Positions 1 through 9,169 of a DNA stretch of 64,000 nucleotides are shown in pieces. The DNA is from Wolbachia endosymbiont (group B) of Protocalliphora azurea (GTDB taxonomy: Bacteria; Pseudomonadota; Alphaproteobacteria; Rickettsiales; Anaplasmataceae). The DNA lies in contig NZ_OX366394.1 in assembly GCF_947251865.1 (NCBI RefSeq), positions 930,001 to 994,000 on the forward strand, read 5' to 3'. Each line of letters starts with the position of its first letter. Position 1 is the stretch's first letter. The notes beneath the pieces are model-generated. The model did no database searches. It saw nothing but the letters and a program-made list of their open reading frames with translations, and had not been told where the DNA came from. Position numbers and translations under genes: made by a program.

Positions 1-135
1 TCCTTTTTCATATTGTAGTACTATTTGATACGTTACGCCGATTTTTCCTGCTAAATCTCTTTGAGTATATCCTCTCTTTAACCTCCAGCTCCTTACTTTT
101 TGTGCTATCTGATACCTTGTTGAAATGTTTGCCAT
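1..135 (-). CDS. XRE-family helix-turn-helix regulator, N-terminal part, cut by window edge
   Basis: The minus strand reads from an ATG at 133-135 to the window edge: 45 codons beginning MANISTRYQIAQKVRSWRLK and continuing RGYTQRDLAGKIGVTYQ. This is the start of a Cro/C1 (XRE) DNA-binding domain: a first helix with Arg/Lys, then the Q-R-D-L-A helix 2 and the G-V-T-Y-Q recognition helix. Proteins of this kind in Wolbachia often accompany phage WO and act as transcription repressors. It diverges from the nuclease-like gene at 249. The C-terminal part is outside the window, so length and oligomerisation domain are unknown. Confidence 0.75.
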   Translation of the reverse strand, partial: MANISTRYQIAQKVRSWRLKRGYTQRDLAGKIGVTYQIVLQYEKG

Positions 136-248
136 AAATATTATACAGGTTAATACTATCAAATAAAGATATACAAAATGTTTGCATTTTAGTTGAATAT
201 TTCTTCACAATTGTGTATAATTATTAATGCTTTTTATCTTACTTTCTC

Positions 249-1166
249 ATGGCTCTTTCGAAGTTTCTCGATCCAAAAAATGATGTTGCGTTTCGGCGTA
301 TCTTTGGTACTGAAAAGAATAAAGATATCCTCATTCACTTCCTCAATGATATTCTGAGCTTTACTGGCAAAAACGCAATACAGGATATAGAGTTTTTAAG
401 TACTATTCAAGATCCTGATATTGCCTCTAAAAAACAAAGTATTGTTGATGTCCTCTGTAGAGATTCTTCAGGTGTTCAGTACGTTTGCGAGATGCAGGTC
501 GCTAAAACTAAGGGCTTTGAAAAACGTGCCCAATACTACGCTGCTAAAGCTTATTCGAGACAAGCTGATAAAGGTGATCAATACCATGACCTTAAGGAAA
601 TTATCTTTATTGCTATAGCAGATTGTATTTTATTTCCTGATAAGTCTGAGTACAAATCAAAGCATACTATTCGCGATGAAGATACTAATGAACATGATCT
701 AAAAGATTTTTACTTTATATTTATTGAGTTGCCTAAATTTCCAAAAACCAAAGAAGATCAGCTTTCAAATATAGTTGAAAAATGGGTATACTTTTTCAGA
801 TATGCAGACGAAACTAGTGAAGAAGAGCTAGAGAGAATAATAGGAAGTGATCTAATAATTAAAAGAGCATATGAAGAACTCAATAGGTTCAACTGGTCAG
901 AAAAAGAATTTATTGCCTATGAACAAGAGATCAAGCGTATTCGTGATGAACAGGCTGTCCTTGCTCAAAAACTCGATGATGCTAAACATGAAGGTAGACA
1001 AGAAGGCATCCTAATCGGCCATCAAAAAGGTAGGGAAGAGGGCGAAAAACAAGCTAAAATAGCTGTGGCCAAAAACCTACTTAAAGCTGGTGTCTCTACT
1101 GATATCATATCACAAACTACAGGTCTCTCTCATTCTGAAATTTTACAACTCAAAGAAAAAACATAA
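249..1166 (+). CDS. Rpn-type PD-(D/E)XK nuclease / putative transposase
   Basis: A 305-residue protein of the PDDEXK_2 (Rpn, recombination-promoting nuclease) family. The start (MALSKFLDPKNDVAFRRIFG) is the family's hallmark N-terminus. The nuclease core is visible at about residues 65-85: an Asp in SIVDVLCRD, then Glu and Gln in VCEMQVAK, the E-x-Q variant typical of the family. About residues 205-305 are charged and helical (coiled-coil-like), ending in KNLLKAGVSTDIISQTTGLS, also common in Rpn proteins. Characterised family members are DNA endonucleases that raise recombination, and in Wolbachia they occur in many copies. No Shine-Dalgarno sequence is obvious before the ATG. The gene stands alone and appears intact. 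Confidence 0.88.
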   Translation: MALSKFLDPKNDVAFRRIFGTEKNKDILIHFLNDILSFTGKNAIQDIEFLSTIQDPDIASKKQSIVDVLCRDSSGVQYVCEMQVAKTKGFEKRAQYYAAKAYSRQADKGDQYHDLKEIIFIAIADCILFPDKSEYKSKHTIRDEDTNEHDLKDFYFIFIELPKFPKTKEDQLSNIVEKWVYFFRYADETSEEELERIIGSDLIIKRAYEELNRFNWSEKEFIAYEQEIKRIRDEQAVLAQKLDDAKHEGRQEGILIGHQKGREEGEKQAKIAVAKNLLKAGVSTDIISQTTGLSHSEILQLKEKT

Positions 1167-1414
1167 TATTCCTACTTATCCACTTCAACATTGATGAAAA
1201 TCTTTCCTAAGTTAGACATACCCCTTAATTAAGAGTCTAATGAACTATCTAAAACAGCTATAAAGACTGCACACAGAATTATATAAATTACTATCATAAC
1301 GTTACTCAAACTTCTATATCAAAGCTACGTACTGTAAGTTCAATACATAATTTTTTAGTTGATATAATCTGCTAACAATACTATCATTAGCATTGTTAAT
1401 ATATGAGGTTAAAA

Positions 1415-2989
1415 ATGAGCACTTCTAAAGCTTCGTCTCTATTAAAGTATTCTATTGCCACTTTCTTGCTATGTACATCTGCATTTACAACTGGAGTATT
1501 TATTTACCCTGTAAGTTTAGCAATTTTGAATGCTACTACGATACCACTGCTTTTTGTGGCAATTGCTTCTGTATCTGCAATAATTGCATTAAGTTCAACA
1601 GTATACCTTGTCAAATCAGCTATTTTTGCAATAAATAATAAAAATACGTGTAATATTCTTGAAGAGAAACCACATGGTAATGATACTAGCACACCATCTT
1701 TGCCTACTTTGAACTCTATTACTAATAATGACATTAGCACAAAAGCACCGGAAAAGATGTCTGCTCTTCAAGTACCACAAGTTAGTGTACCAGCTCCTCC
1801 ACCTTTTCCAAATCAAGGTGTGAGTGTACCACCACCGCCTCCTTTACCAACTGAAGGTTTGAATAATTGGAAGCTACAAAAAGATAGCGCTATTAGTAAA
1901 AAACTTCTTGATAGTGGTTCATCAAAAAATTCCTCTTTTACTAAACCTAAGGACCACAGTGAAGGGTTACAGGAGGAATTAAAAAAATGTCTAGAGAATA
2001 GGAGAAAAAACAGTCAGCATCTATCGAATGTGGAAATAAAAGATAGTACTGAGCTCAAAACACAAGAAGAATATGCTATAAGAGTCGATAGCAAATTAGA
2101 GAAGAAAAAGAAGCATAATAGGGATGAAGGTACTCTTGCAGCTATTATTCGTGAAAAGGTGAATAGCATAAGGCAATGTGCTTCATTCTCAAGTAGTGAA
2201 AGCGAGCATTCTGGAAATGAATCTGGTTGGAGTGATGATAATCAAGATATTCAATCAAGCAAAAAAAAAGAAGGAAAAAAACTTATAGAGGCACAAAAAT
2301 CTATGCCATCAACCACTACTTCCTCTAAAATAGAATCCAATAGCGCACCATTTATACCAGCTCCTCCACCTTTTCCAAATCAAGGTGTGAGTGTACCACC
2401 ACCGCCTCCTTTACCAACTGAAGGTTTGAATAATTGGAAGCTACAAAAAGATAGCGCTATTAGTAAAAAACTTCTTGATAGTGGTTCATCAAAAAATTCC
2501 TCTTTTACTAAACCTAAGGACCACAGTGAAGGGTTACAGGAGGAATTAAAAAAATGTCTAGAGAATAGGAGAAAAAACAGTCAGCATCTATCGAATGTGG
2601 AAATAAAAGATAGTACTGAGCTCAAAACACAAGAAGAGTATATCGAAAGGGTAGAGAAACAACAAGAAGAGAAAAATCAGGTGGAAAGTCAGAATGATCA
2701 TGACTTCATTCGTAGTATGATTTTAGAGTATATTTTGCCATCTATAAAGTTTACTGATACAAAAAAAGGGGAGAATAGCGAGCAGTCCTCTGGTTATGCA
2801 TCTGATTTAGAAGAAGATCAACCTCCAAAATCAAAAAATCTACAACTATTGCCAACAACTGTAATGAAAATTGATAATGTGGATCCAATAAATAGTGAAG
2901 CAAAAAAATCATCTTTATGGAAAAATCTTTTTAAGAAACACAAAAAGAAAGCAGAGCAGAAAACACCGGAGTGCGTTAGTAAAGTATAA
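1415..2989 (+). CDS. proline-rich membrane protein with internal duplication; putative effector
   Basis: No known family recognised. An upstream ATG at 1403 is possible, but 1415 is preferred because a GAGGT Shine-Dalgarno sequence sits just before it. Residues about 10-70 (from 1403) hold two hydrophobic segments, so the protein is probably membrane anchored. The rest is hydrophilic and charged. Two copies of a 94-residue block each start with a proline-rich run (PAPPPFPNQG then VSVPPPPPLP), followed by LNNWKLQKDSAISKKL and a Lys/Glu-rich helix. The copies are separated by a Ser/Glu-rich spacer. Poly-proline followed by a short amphipathic segment recalls bacterial actin-nucleator effectors such as RickA, but I cannot confirm a WH2 domain. 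Function is unknown; host-facing secretion is inference. Confidence 0.7.
   Translation: MSTSKASSLLKYSIATFLLCTSAFTTGVFIYPVSLAILNATTIPLLFVAIASVSAIIALSSTVYLVKSAIFAINNKNTCNILEEKPHGNDTSTPSLPTLNSITNNDISTKAPEKMSALQVPQVSVPAPPPFPNQGVSVPPPPPLPTEGLNNWKLQKDSAISKKLLDSGSSKNSSFTKPKDHSEGLQEELKKCLENRRKNSQHLSNVEIKDSTELKTQEEYAIRVDSKLEKKKKHNRDEGTLAAIIREKVNSIRQCASFSSSESEHSGNESGWSDDNQDIQSSKKKEGKKLIEAQKSMPSTTTSSKIESNSAPFIPAPPPFPNQGVSVPPPPPLPTEGLNNWKLQKDSAISKKLLDSGSSKNSSFTKPKDHSEGLQEELKKCLENRRKNSQHLSNVEIKDSTELKTQEEYIERVEKQQEEKNQVESQNDHDFIRSMILEYILPSIKFTDTKKGENSEQSSGYASDLEEDQPPKSKNLQLLPTTVMKIDNVDPINSEAKKSSLWKNLFKKHKKKAEQKTPECVSKV
1788..2070 (+). repeat. 283-bp direct repeat, copy 1
   Basis: The stretch recurs at 2355-2637, offset by 567 bp (189 codons), and reads as identical in both positions. 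It encodes the proline-rich block and following helix. The identity at synonymous sites points to recent duplication or gene conversion. Confidence 0.9.
2355..2637 (+). repeat. 283-bp direct repeat, copy 2
   Basis: Second copy of the repeat at 1788-2070, in the same reading frame of the same gene. The sequences diverge immediately outside both ends (GCTATA after copy 1, TATCGA after copy 2). Confidence 0.9.
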
Positions 2990-3127
2990 GGTAAAGGGAG
3001 AAGATTTTCCTCTTTTTGACTATAAAAGTTAAGTTAAGGGAAATCTTCCAATATAACAACATTTAAGAAAATGTACATGATATCAAAGAAGGAATAAAGT
3101 AGGAGATAATGCATATAAGTTAGATAT

Positions 3128-3877
3128 ATGAGAAGTGTATACCCAAGTGACATAAGTCGTGAAAAATTCAAGATAATTTTACCAGATCTAGAATCTTGTA
3201 GAAAAAAACAAAGCCAAGAAGACTTGATTTGTATGATGTATCTTGTGGAGTGCTGTATGTCCTCAAAAGCTGTTGCCAGTGGAGCACAAGAGTTTCCAAA
3301 ATGGAGAAGTTGTTACGACTACTTTAAAAAATGGGAAGATAAAGAAAGTACTTTGGAGAGTGTTTAAAAAAAATTAGTTAGAAAGAACAATGGTAAGAAA
3401 GAGAAAACCAGTTTCTGTATAATTGATGCTCAAAGTGTTAAAAATACAGATAACGCTGAAAGTAAAGGCTATGATGCAGGTAAAAAGATTTCAGGTATAA
3501 AGCGTCATATCGTAGTTGATACACAAGGTCTTCCACACGCAATTCATATAAAACGGCAGAAGCAGCTGATCGTAGCAGTGCTATAAAAATGGTTAAAAAT
3601 GCTAAAGCAAAACTCTCTGAAGTTAAAAATATACTAGTTGATGCTGGCTACACTGGAGAAAATTTTGCAACTCAAATAAAAGATACTATTGGTGCAACTG
3701 TTGAGGTGAAGTAAATTGCACAGGTTTTTCGTATTGCGCAAAAGATAGGTTGTGGAACGCTATTTTGCTTGGTTGGAAAAATGTAGAAGGTTATGGAAAA
3801 ATTGCGAGCGTAAACTCAACACCACCTTACAAATGATCGTTCTGGCTTTTATTGCTTTGCTTCTCGAAAGATTATAA
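3128..3877 (+). pseudogene. IS5-family transposase remnant, multiply frameshifted
   Basis: The reading frame opens with MRSVYPSDISREKFKIILPD, the N-terminus of IS5-family DDE transposases, and runs to 3367 with the PKWRS..YFKKW motif. Further pieces follow in shifted frames: IIDAQSVKNTDNAESKGYDA (first Asp region), then GKKISGIKRHIVVDTQGLPH, then ILVDAGYTGENFA (second Asp region), then a terminal piece ending LQMIVLAFIALLLERL at 3877. At least three frame changes and a deletion make it non-functional. It is an old relic with no clear terminal repeats. Confidence 0.85.
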
Positions 3878-4075
3878 ACAGGTTCTAAAACATGTCAATT
3901 AGTATTGTAGGATTTTTTCTAACCAAAAGTAATATTTTGATAAAAGGGTTTTAACAGGCTTAATATAAGGTTTTTTATTAACTATACACATTTTTAGAAT
4001 TTGGTTTAATTTTTTTTAAACTATAAGTTCAACGTATATCAATAAATAGAGTAGAAGAGAATTAAAGTAACCTAT

Positions 4076-4735
4076 ATGATTAGGAAGAGATTTTTCTTAT
4101 TTAATTTTATTTTGCAGATGTATAGTATTTCTTTATTTAGAATTTTGATCTTCGTTCTTTTTTTTAATTTGCAGCTTCTTGCACAGGAAAAACTAGATAT
4201 GTTTTATGATCAAGAAAGTGATTTGCACCTACCACTACCTGGTAATATGATTATAGATGATGATAATACTGCCCTGATAGCTCATTACAAAAATGACTCT
4301 CTCATAAAAGACTCAAGAAAAGTTATCTCATTCGAAATTGATAAGTCTGATATCTACCACTATCGCATAAGAGGAGATGTGCTGATTAGCAAGGGTGATG
4401 TTTCAGAAGAAAGATGTTATAGTAGTTACCCAACATTCATGAATTTTAACAGTAAGGAAAAAGTGTTACCAGATAAAATATTGATAGATGGGTATCACTT
4501 TATATACCTTTATGCGGGTGAAGGTGCAGCAGGTACTGCTTATGATACATATATATACAGAGGTATGATTGATGGAAAGTGTGTTTTCTTTGACATTCAC
4601 TCACGTATGCGAAATCCTTATCACTACTTCGTTGATGATAAAACTTCAGTAGAAAATGCATATCGCTCTTTTAATAATGATATTGAGACTGTAAATAATA
4701 TTATAAGAAATGCAAAATTTAATATTAATAAATAA
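4076..4735 (+). CDS. hypothetical exported protein
   Basis: A 219-residue protein not recognised as any family. The first 37 residues are strongly hydrophobic (FLFNFILQMYSISLFRILIF then VLFFNLQLLAQ) and look like a signal peptide or membrane anchor, with a possible cleavage site after LLAQ. The mature part is acidic and beta-rich, with a Gly/Ala/Tyr patch YAGEGAAGTAYDTY near residue 150 and two cysteines, which could form a disulfide in the periplasm. It may instead start at an internal Met (about residue 15), leaving a shorter signal peptide. No operon partner: it stands between an IS relic and a convergent ankyrin gene. Confidence 0.55.
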   Translation: MIRKRFFLFNFILQMYSISLFRILIFVLFFNLQLLAQEKLDMFYDQESDLHLPLPGNMIIDDDNTALIAHYKNDSLIKDSRKVISFEIDKSDIYHYRIRGDVLISKGDVSEERCYSSYPTFMNFNSKEKVLPDKILIDGYHFIYLYAGEGAAGTAYDTYIYRGMIDGKCVFFDIHSRMRNPYHYFVDDKTSVENAYRSFNNDIETVNNIIRNAKFNINK

Positions 4736-5138
4736 GTCCACTAAAAGGTAAAAATGGATTAATATCTATAAAAGATTTTACTACTTGTTGATTAAATTAA
4801 AGGGCCAGTAATATTATAGAAAATTTTAGACTTGCAATAATTTTCAATAAGAGCCTCTTGATAAGGTCAATCTGATCTTTCATTTTTTTTTAATTCTGTT
4901 TTTATCATACGCTTATTAATTCTTCCGCAAGTAAAATACTATTAATTTGGCAAGATATATGATTAAGATCTCAAGCAAATTAACCATTTCCAGTGCTCAA
5001 AATCAAGAGACGTGAGAAGAGTTTGTTTTGGAATGGATTGGTCTACCACTTGTTCTACGCGAATTTATATCAATTTATTACTTTATTTCTCTGTTTTTTT
5101 GAAATTCCCCTCATAAAATTAAATAGCTTACTGTAAAA
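4736..5138. other. intergenic stretch with a degenerate IS256 terminus
   Basis: No gene is visible. At about 5066-5110 the sequence TATATCAATTTATTACTTT, followed by a T-rich stretch ending TTTTTTTGAAATTCCC, resembles the right end of the IS256-family elements elsewhere in this window (same order of blocks, ending GAACATTCCC). It is probably the remains of a decayed IS256 end. The rest is AT-rich spacer between two convergent genes. Confidence 0.45.
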
Positions 5139-8100
5139 TTATAGTCTTAAGTCCTTGTTTGCAGGTTGTACAGAGACGCTGTTAAATGAAGATATAGGTG
5201 ACCTATGAGTTAAGTTAACTGTGCTTTTATCTTCAAATTGCAATGCTTCACTTATATTTTTTAATTTTCTTTTTTTAGGTAGTGTATGTTCATCAAATGT
5301 CTCTAGGTTTCTTTTATGTGATTGTGTTTTTAAGTATGGAGCTGAGTACACAGTAGATTGAGGTTGATAGCAACAAATACTACTTGGGTAATAATTGTTA
5401 GTATAATGGTACAAATCATCGTTGAGTTCAAGTTTCACATTAGCTCCTTGTTCTAAAGAAAAAAGGGACCTAGCGCTGTCGTAGCAATGAAACTTAACAT
5501 CGTAGTTCTGAGAAATATTATTACTAATATCCTCTAGATTCGTATTAACGTTATTCATTACAAGGTAGCGAACAGTGCTTGAGTGACCATATATATCAGC
5601 AAAGTGCAAAGGAGTCGTATGATCTTCATTCTGTAAATTTATATCAGCCCCATGCTCTACGAGGTAGCGAACAATTCCTAGGTAACCATACATAGCAGCA
5701 AAATGCAAAGGAGTCATACCATCCTCATCCTGTAAATTTATATCAGCCCCATGCTCTACGAGGTAGCGAACAATTCCTAGGTAACCATACATAGCAGCAA
5801 AATGCAAAGGAGTCATACCATCCTCATCCTGTAAATCTACTGTAGCCCCGTACGCTAGAAGGTACTCAAAAATCTCCAAGGAATTATGTTCAACAGCATA
5901 GTGCAAATAACCTTTACCTTCTCCATCTTGTAAATTTATACAAATCTCTTCTTCCTCTATAAAGTATCTAACGACCTCTAAGCAATTATTTTCAATAGCA
6001 TAGTATAAAACAGTACTATCAAACTGAAAATGTTCGTTATCAATAAAATACCTAACTATTTCTAGTCGATTATGGAGAGCAGCACAGTCTAAAAGGGTAA
6101 GGCTCGGGTCATCACTTACCTTAAAATTAGCCCCTTTTCCTATAAAGTATTTAACTAACGCTAAATGACCATATATAACAGCATATTCTAAAGGAGTAGA
6201 TCCATCTTTATCACCGATATTAACAATTTTACTTAATTTACTTAGATCTACATTCTCGAATATAAGCTTAATAACTTCTTCATTATCATCTATGGCCAGA
6301 AAATGTAAGATATTCATTCCATAATAATCAGATTCAATAAATTCATTAACTAACTTTTTATATTCACTTGCATAATTCCAAATGGATATGATATGGCTTA
6401 CATTTTTACAGTTATTATTCATCAATGATGTCATTATTTTTCTTAAAAATTCTTCTTCTCTTTTTTCTTTTCTTTGCTCTAACCTTATAATTTTTTGTAC
6501 TTCTTGATGAATTTTTGCTATCCCTTTCTCTAATCCAATCAATGAGAACTGATTAAGTAGATCAAGTGCATTCAAAACCCTTTGTTGATTTTCTTTTGAT
6601 TCCCTCTTGAAAAAAATTTCTTTTGTATTAATTTGATTAGGGTCCAGGTAAGCCATGAATACTAAAATAACATATGCTTGCTGTCCAACATTTTTTTCTT
6701 CTTTTATTTTATCAATGTTAACCTTCAAAGCTTTAAAAGATTTTTTATTAACAACTTGTGTCTCCAAAAAATCAGTTTTTGATTGCTGAGCTACTCTATA
6801 TTCCTCCAGATATTCTCTAATACTAAGACCTTTTTGTTTAATGCATGATGTTGCTGCTTTCAAATCTAATGGAAAACAATTAAACTCTTCTATTAACTCT
6901 GATATAGATTTACCTTGTGATTCATCTTCCCCTAAGGCTTTTCGAGTAAATTCCTCGGCTTCTTCTTTTTTTAAATTACCCAACTTTATTTCTTCTATAT
7001 CTTCTATTTCTTCTTTCCAATTCTTGTTAGGAGAAGTAATTAAAACGTAAGGTTTTTCTCTATTAGAAAAAACAGGAAAGCTTGATGGCAAAAAATTTTC
7101 AATCTCCTTATAACTACTAGCATCATCGAAAACAAACAAACTTTTTGTGTCTTGAAGATACTCATATACATCCTCGACAATAGATTTAATGTTTCTCTCT
7201 CTCCTTTGCTCACTTTTTCTAGAAATCCCTAACCTTTCAGCCAACCCATGAAATGAATTTGAAAGCTTGTTATATGACGAGGCATCTATCCACATAATCC
7301 TTGCCCAAGTACCCTTACGCCTTTCACTAAACCCATAGCCTCTAGCAAGTTCGCTTTTCCCTATTCCAGACTTCCCACTAATTAAGACTACTCGTGACAT
7401 TTTTACTTCTTGACTACTACTGTGTAACCTTAGGTTCAAATTTTTTACCACCTCTTTTCTTTCAATGAAATTTTCTGGTGTCTTGCCAAAACTATAGGAA
7501 AATTGACGCCTATCTTCATCTTGTTTTCTAAGATGTTCTTTTACATCTTCTATATCTTTCCTTTTCACAGGATCTTGTCCATTAATCTCCTTTAATATAA
7601 AACGAGCTAATTCTTCTTTTTTTTCATCATTTAAAATATACACATATCCTTCTATGGGTGCTTTAATGGATACATACTTTTGTTTTACCTCTTCCCACTT
7701 TCTTAACTCCCATTCAAAGGGAAGCCGATAGCCGTATTTTTCAGCACATCTATATTCCTCTAGATTATGTTCCTCAGAATTATATTGATAATAATTAACA
7801 GTTTCATCTTCTTCTTTTTTCTTTATTCCTACCCATTCATACAATTCTGAGGTTACTAAACTTTCACCACCTTGCTCATCTTTTATTTCATATCCAGGAC
7901 GCGTAAAATATCCTTTCTTTTTTGACTTATCTAGAACAACACCTTGTGTTATAAGATCAACAGAAAAGTCTTGTTCCTCAGAAGTTAAAAGGTAATTCAT
8001 TGTTCTATGTACAGCATCTATTGCTAACTTCTTAACTCTCCTATGATAAAAAGAGGGATTGATATCTACAACCTTTATGAATGGTTCCTCAAACCTGTGA

Positions 8101-8666
8101 AAAATTTCTAAGCCAGCTTTTACTAAAATCTCTCTCATTTCAGCTTTGTAGCAAGGTATAATTATTGTAAAAATATTTTTCGCTCTTTTCTTATGCTGTT
8201 TTCCTATAACACAATAATTGATACTCTCATTAACTTTAACACTAAATAATTTTAGTGGACTTGCTGGAATAGTATTATTCAAAATAGAATTAAAGCTGGC
8301 TGAAACTTTACTTATTTTTTGTATATTTGAATCTGGTTCTGCCTCCTCAAAATATTTAGATAATTTTTCCTCGAATTCTTTAACAAAAGTCTTAACAAAA
8401 AAAGTTGCTTTTTCCACTACTTCATTATCTGTAAGACTTATAACATTGGCTGTATCATTCGATGCGCTATACCATACACTACCGCTGCTTATAGATGAAG
8501 ATCTTGTTACTCCAAGACTCTCTTGACTTGGTCCACACTGAAGTTCTCCACTAGATAATCTATCTTCATGATCAAGACCTCCTTTTGCTCCTATTGTTGA
8601 CTCATCATCTACATAATCAATTCGATCATCTGCTACTTGTTCTCCTTTATTTCCTTTACCTAACAT
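5139..8666 (-). CDS. STAND (NB-ARC-type) ATPase with ankyrin repeats
   Basis: An 1175-residue multidomain protein. Residues 1-400 hold a Ser-rich start and an unassigned region (about 130-250, then a Lys/Glu-rich linker). A P-loop NTPase of the STAND/NB-ARC type follows: Walker A SGKSGIGKSELARG near 430, Walker B SLFVFDDAS near 512, and a GLPL-like CFPLDLKAA near 599. About nine ankyrin repeats cover residues 780-1045, including two identical 33-residue units. The tail has a basic PKKRKLK cluster at 1130-1136. The architecture (N-terminal effector, STAND switch, repeat sensor) matches NLR-like proteins of bacterial and eukaryotic immunity; in Wolbachia it is more often thought of as a host-directed effector. 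An AGGGGG ribosome site precedes the ATG. Domain calls are from motifs; the role is inference. Confidence 0.85.
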   Translation of the reverse strand: MLGKGNKGEQVADDRIDYVDDESTIGAKGGLDHEDRLSSGELQCGPSQESLGVTRSSSISSGSVWYSASNDTANVISLTDNEVVEKATFFVKTFVKEFEEKLSKYFEEAEPDSNIQKISKVSASFNSILNNTIPASPLKLFSVKVNESINYCVIGKQHKKRAKNIFTIIIPCYKAEMREILVKAGLEIFHRFEEPFIKVVDINPSFYHRRVKKLAIDAVHRTMNYLLTSEEQDFSVDLITQGVVLDKSKKKGYFTRPGYEIKDEQGGESLVTSELYEWVGIKKKEEDETVNYYQYNSEEHNLEEYRCAEKYGYRLPFEWELRKWEEVKQKYVSIKAPIEGYVYILNDEKKEELARFILKEINGQDPVKRKDIEDVKEHLRKQDEDRRQFSYSFGKTPENFIERKEVVKNLNLRLHSSSQEVKMSRVVLISGKSGIGKSELARGYGFSERRKGTWARIMWIDASSYNKLSNSFHGLAERLGISRKSEQRRERNIKSIVEDVYEYLQDTKSLFVFDDASSYKEIENFLPSSFPVFSNREKPYVLITSPNKNWKEEIEDIEEIKLGNLKKEEAEEFTRKALGEDESQGKSISELIEEFNCFPLDLKAATSCIKQKGLSIREYLEEYRVAQQSKTDFLETQVVNKKSFKALKVNIDKIKEEKNVGQQAYVILVFMAYLDPNQINTKEIFFKRESKENQQRVLNALDLLNQFSLIGLEKGIAKIHQEVQKIIRLEQRKEKREEEFLRKIMTSLMNNNCKNVSHIISIWNYASEYKKLVNEFIESDYYGMNILHFLAIDDNEEVIKLIFENVDLSKLSKIVNIGDKDGSTPLEYAVIYGHLALVKYFIGKGANFKVSDDPSLTLLDCAALHNRLEIVRYFIDNEHFQFDSTVLYYAIENNCLEVVRYFIEEEEICINLQDGEGKGYLHYAVEHNSLEIFEYLLAYGATVDLQDEDGMTPLHFAAMYGYLGIVRYLVEHGADINLQDEDGMTPLHFAAMYGYLGIVRYLVEHGADINLQNEDHTTPLHFADIYGHSSTVRYLVMNNVNTNLEDISNNISQNYDVKFHCYDSARSLFSLEQGANVKLELNDDLYHYTNNYYPSSICCYQPQSTVYSAPYLKTQSHKRNLETFDEHTLPKKRKLKNISEALQFEDKSTVNLTHRSPISSFNSVSVQPANKDLRL
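5631..5828 (-). repeat. two identical 99-bp tandem ankyrin units
   Basis: 5631-5729 and 5730-5828 read as identical 99-bp units, each coding one 33-residue ankyrin repeat (DGMTPLHFAAMYGYLGIVRY core). Zero divergence, including synonymous sites, indicates recent unit duplication by slippage or unequal exchange. Confidence 0.9.
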
Positions 8667-9169
8667 AAAACCCCCTATATTTTAATATTCATACTTGATT
8701 ATTTTACCGTAAATCTCTTTTCTGAAGATTGGTTTTAATATCTAATTCATTTGATTCTTATACAGCTGTACTAAACTGCTCTACAAATTTACTGTAGAAA
8801 CCTCACGGTAACCCCAGGTAACTTTAATTGCTGAGTAACAGTGTGCTTTTCTTTTGACTTCTGACTAAATTAGATATACTCTTAAAAAATCGAGAATTGC
8901 TTTCTGAGTGATATACATAATACAATGCATCTAACTCACACCTCATGTTTTCATTACGTTAGACTGCATTGTAGCTAAAAAGATCTAGCAAAGCAAGAAT
9001 TTTTTTGCATACTTTAGCATCTTATTTTAGTTTTTATTTTAAAACTAAAGCAGCTCAGTTTCATGTACTTTTACTTCTTTATCGACTGTTATTTTTCTTC
9101 TTCAATGCACCTGTGAGTAATGATAACGTGGCAGTTAAAGCTTGTAAAGCAATTTTTATATAGCAAGAT
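8667..9169. other. 503-bp gene-free spacer
   Basis: Lies upstream of the STAND/ankyrin gene and downstream of mgtE (both minus strand). AT-rich, with no credible ORF, RNA or repeat seen. Any promoter of the STAND gene should lie just above 8666. Confidence 0.5.

Noticed and set aside
5570-5840. Regular 99-bp repeats resembling an array
   Set aside because: They are in-frame ankyrin units, directly adjacent without spacers, so not CRISPR.
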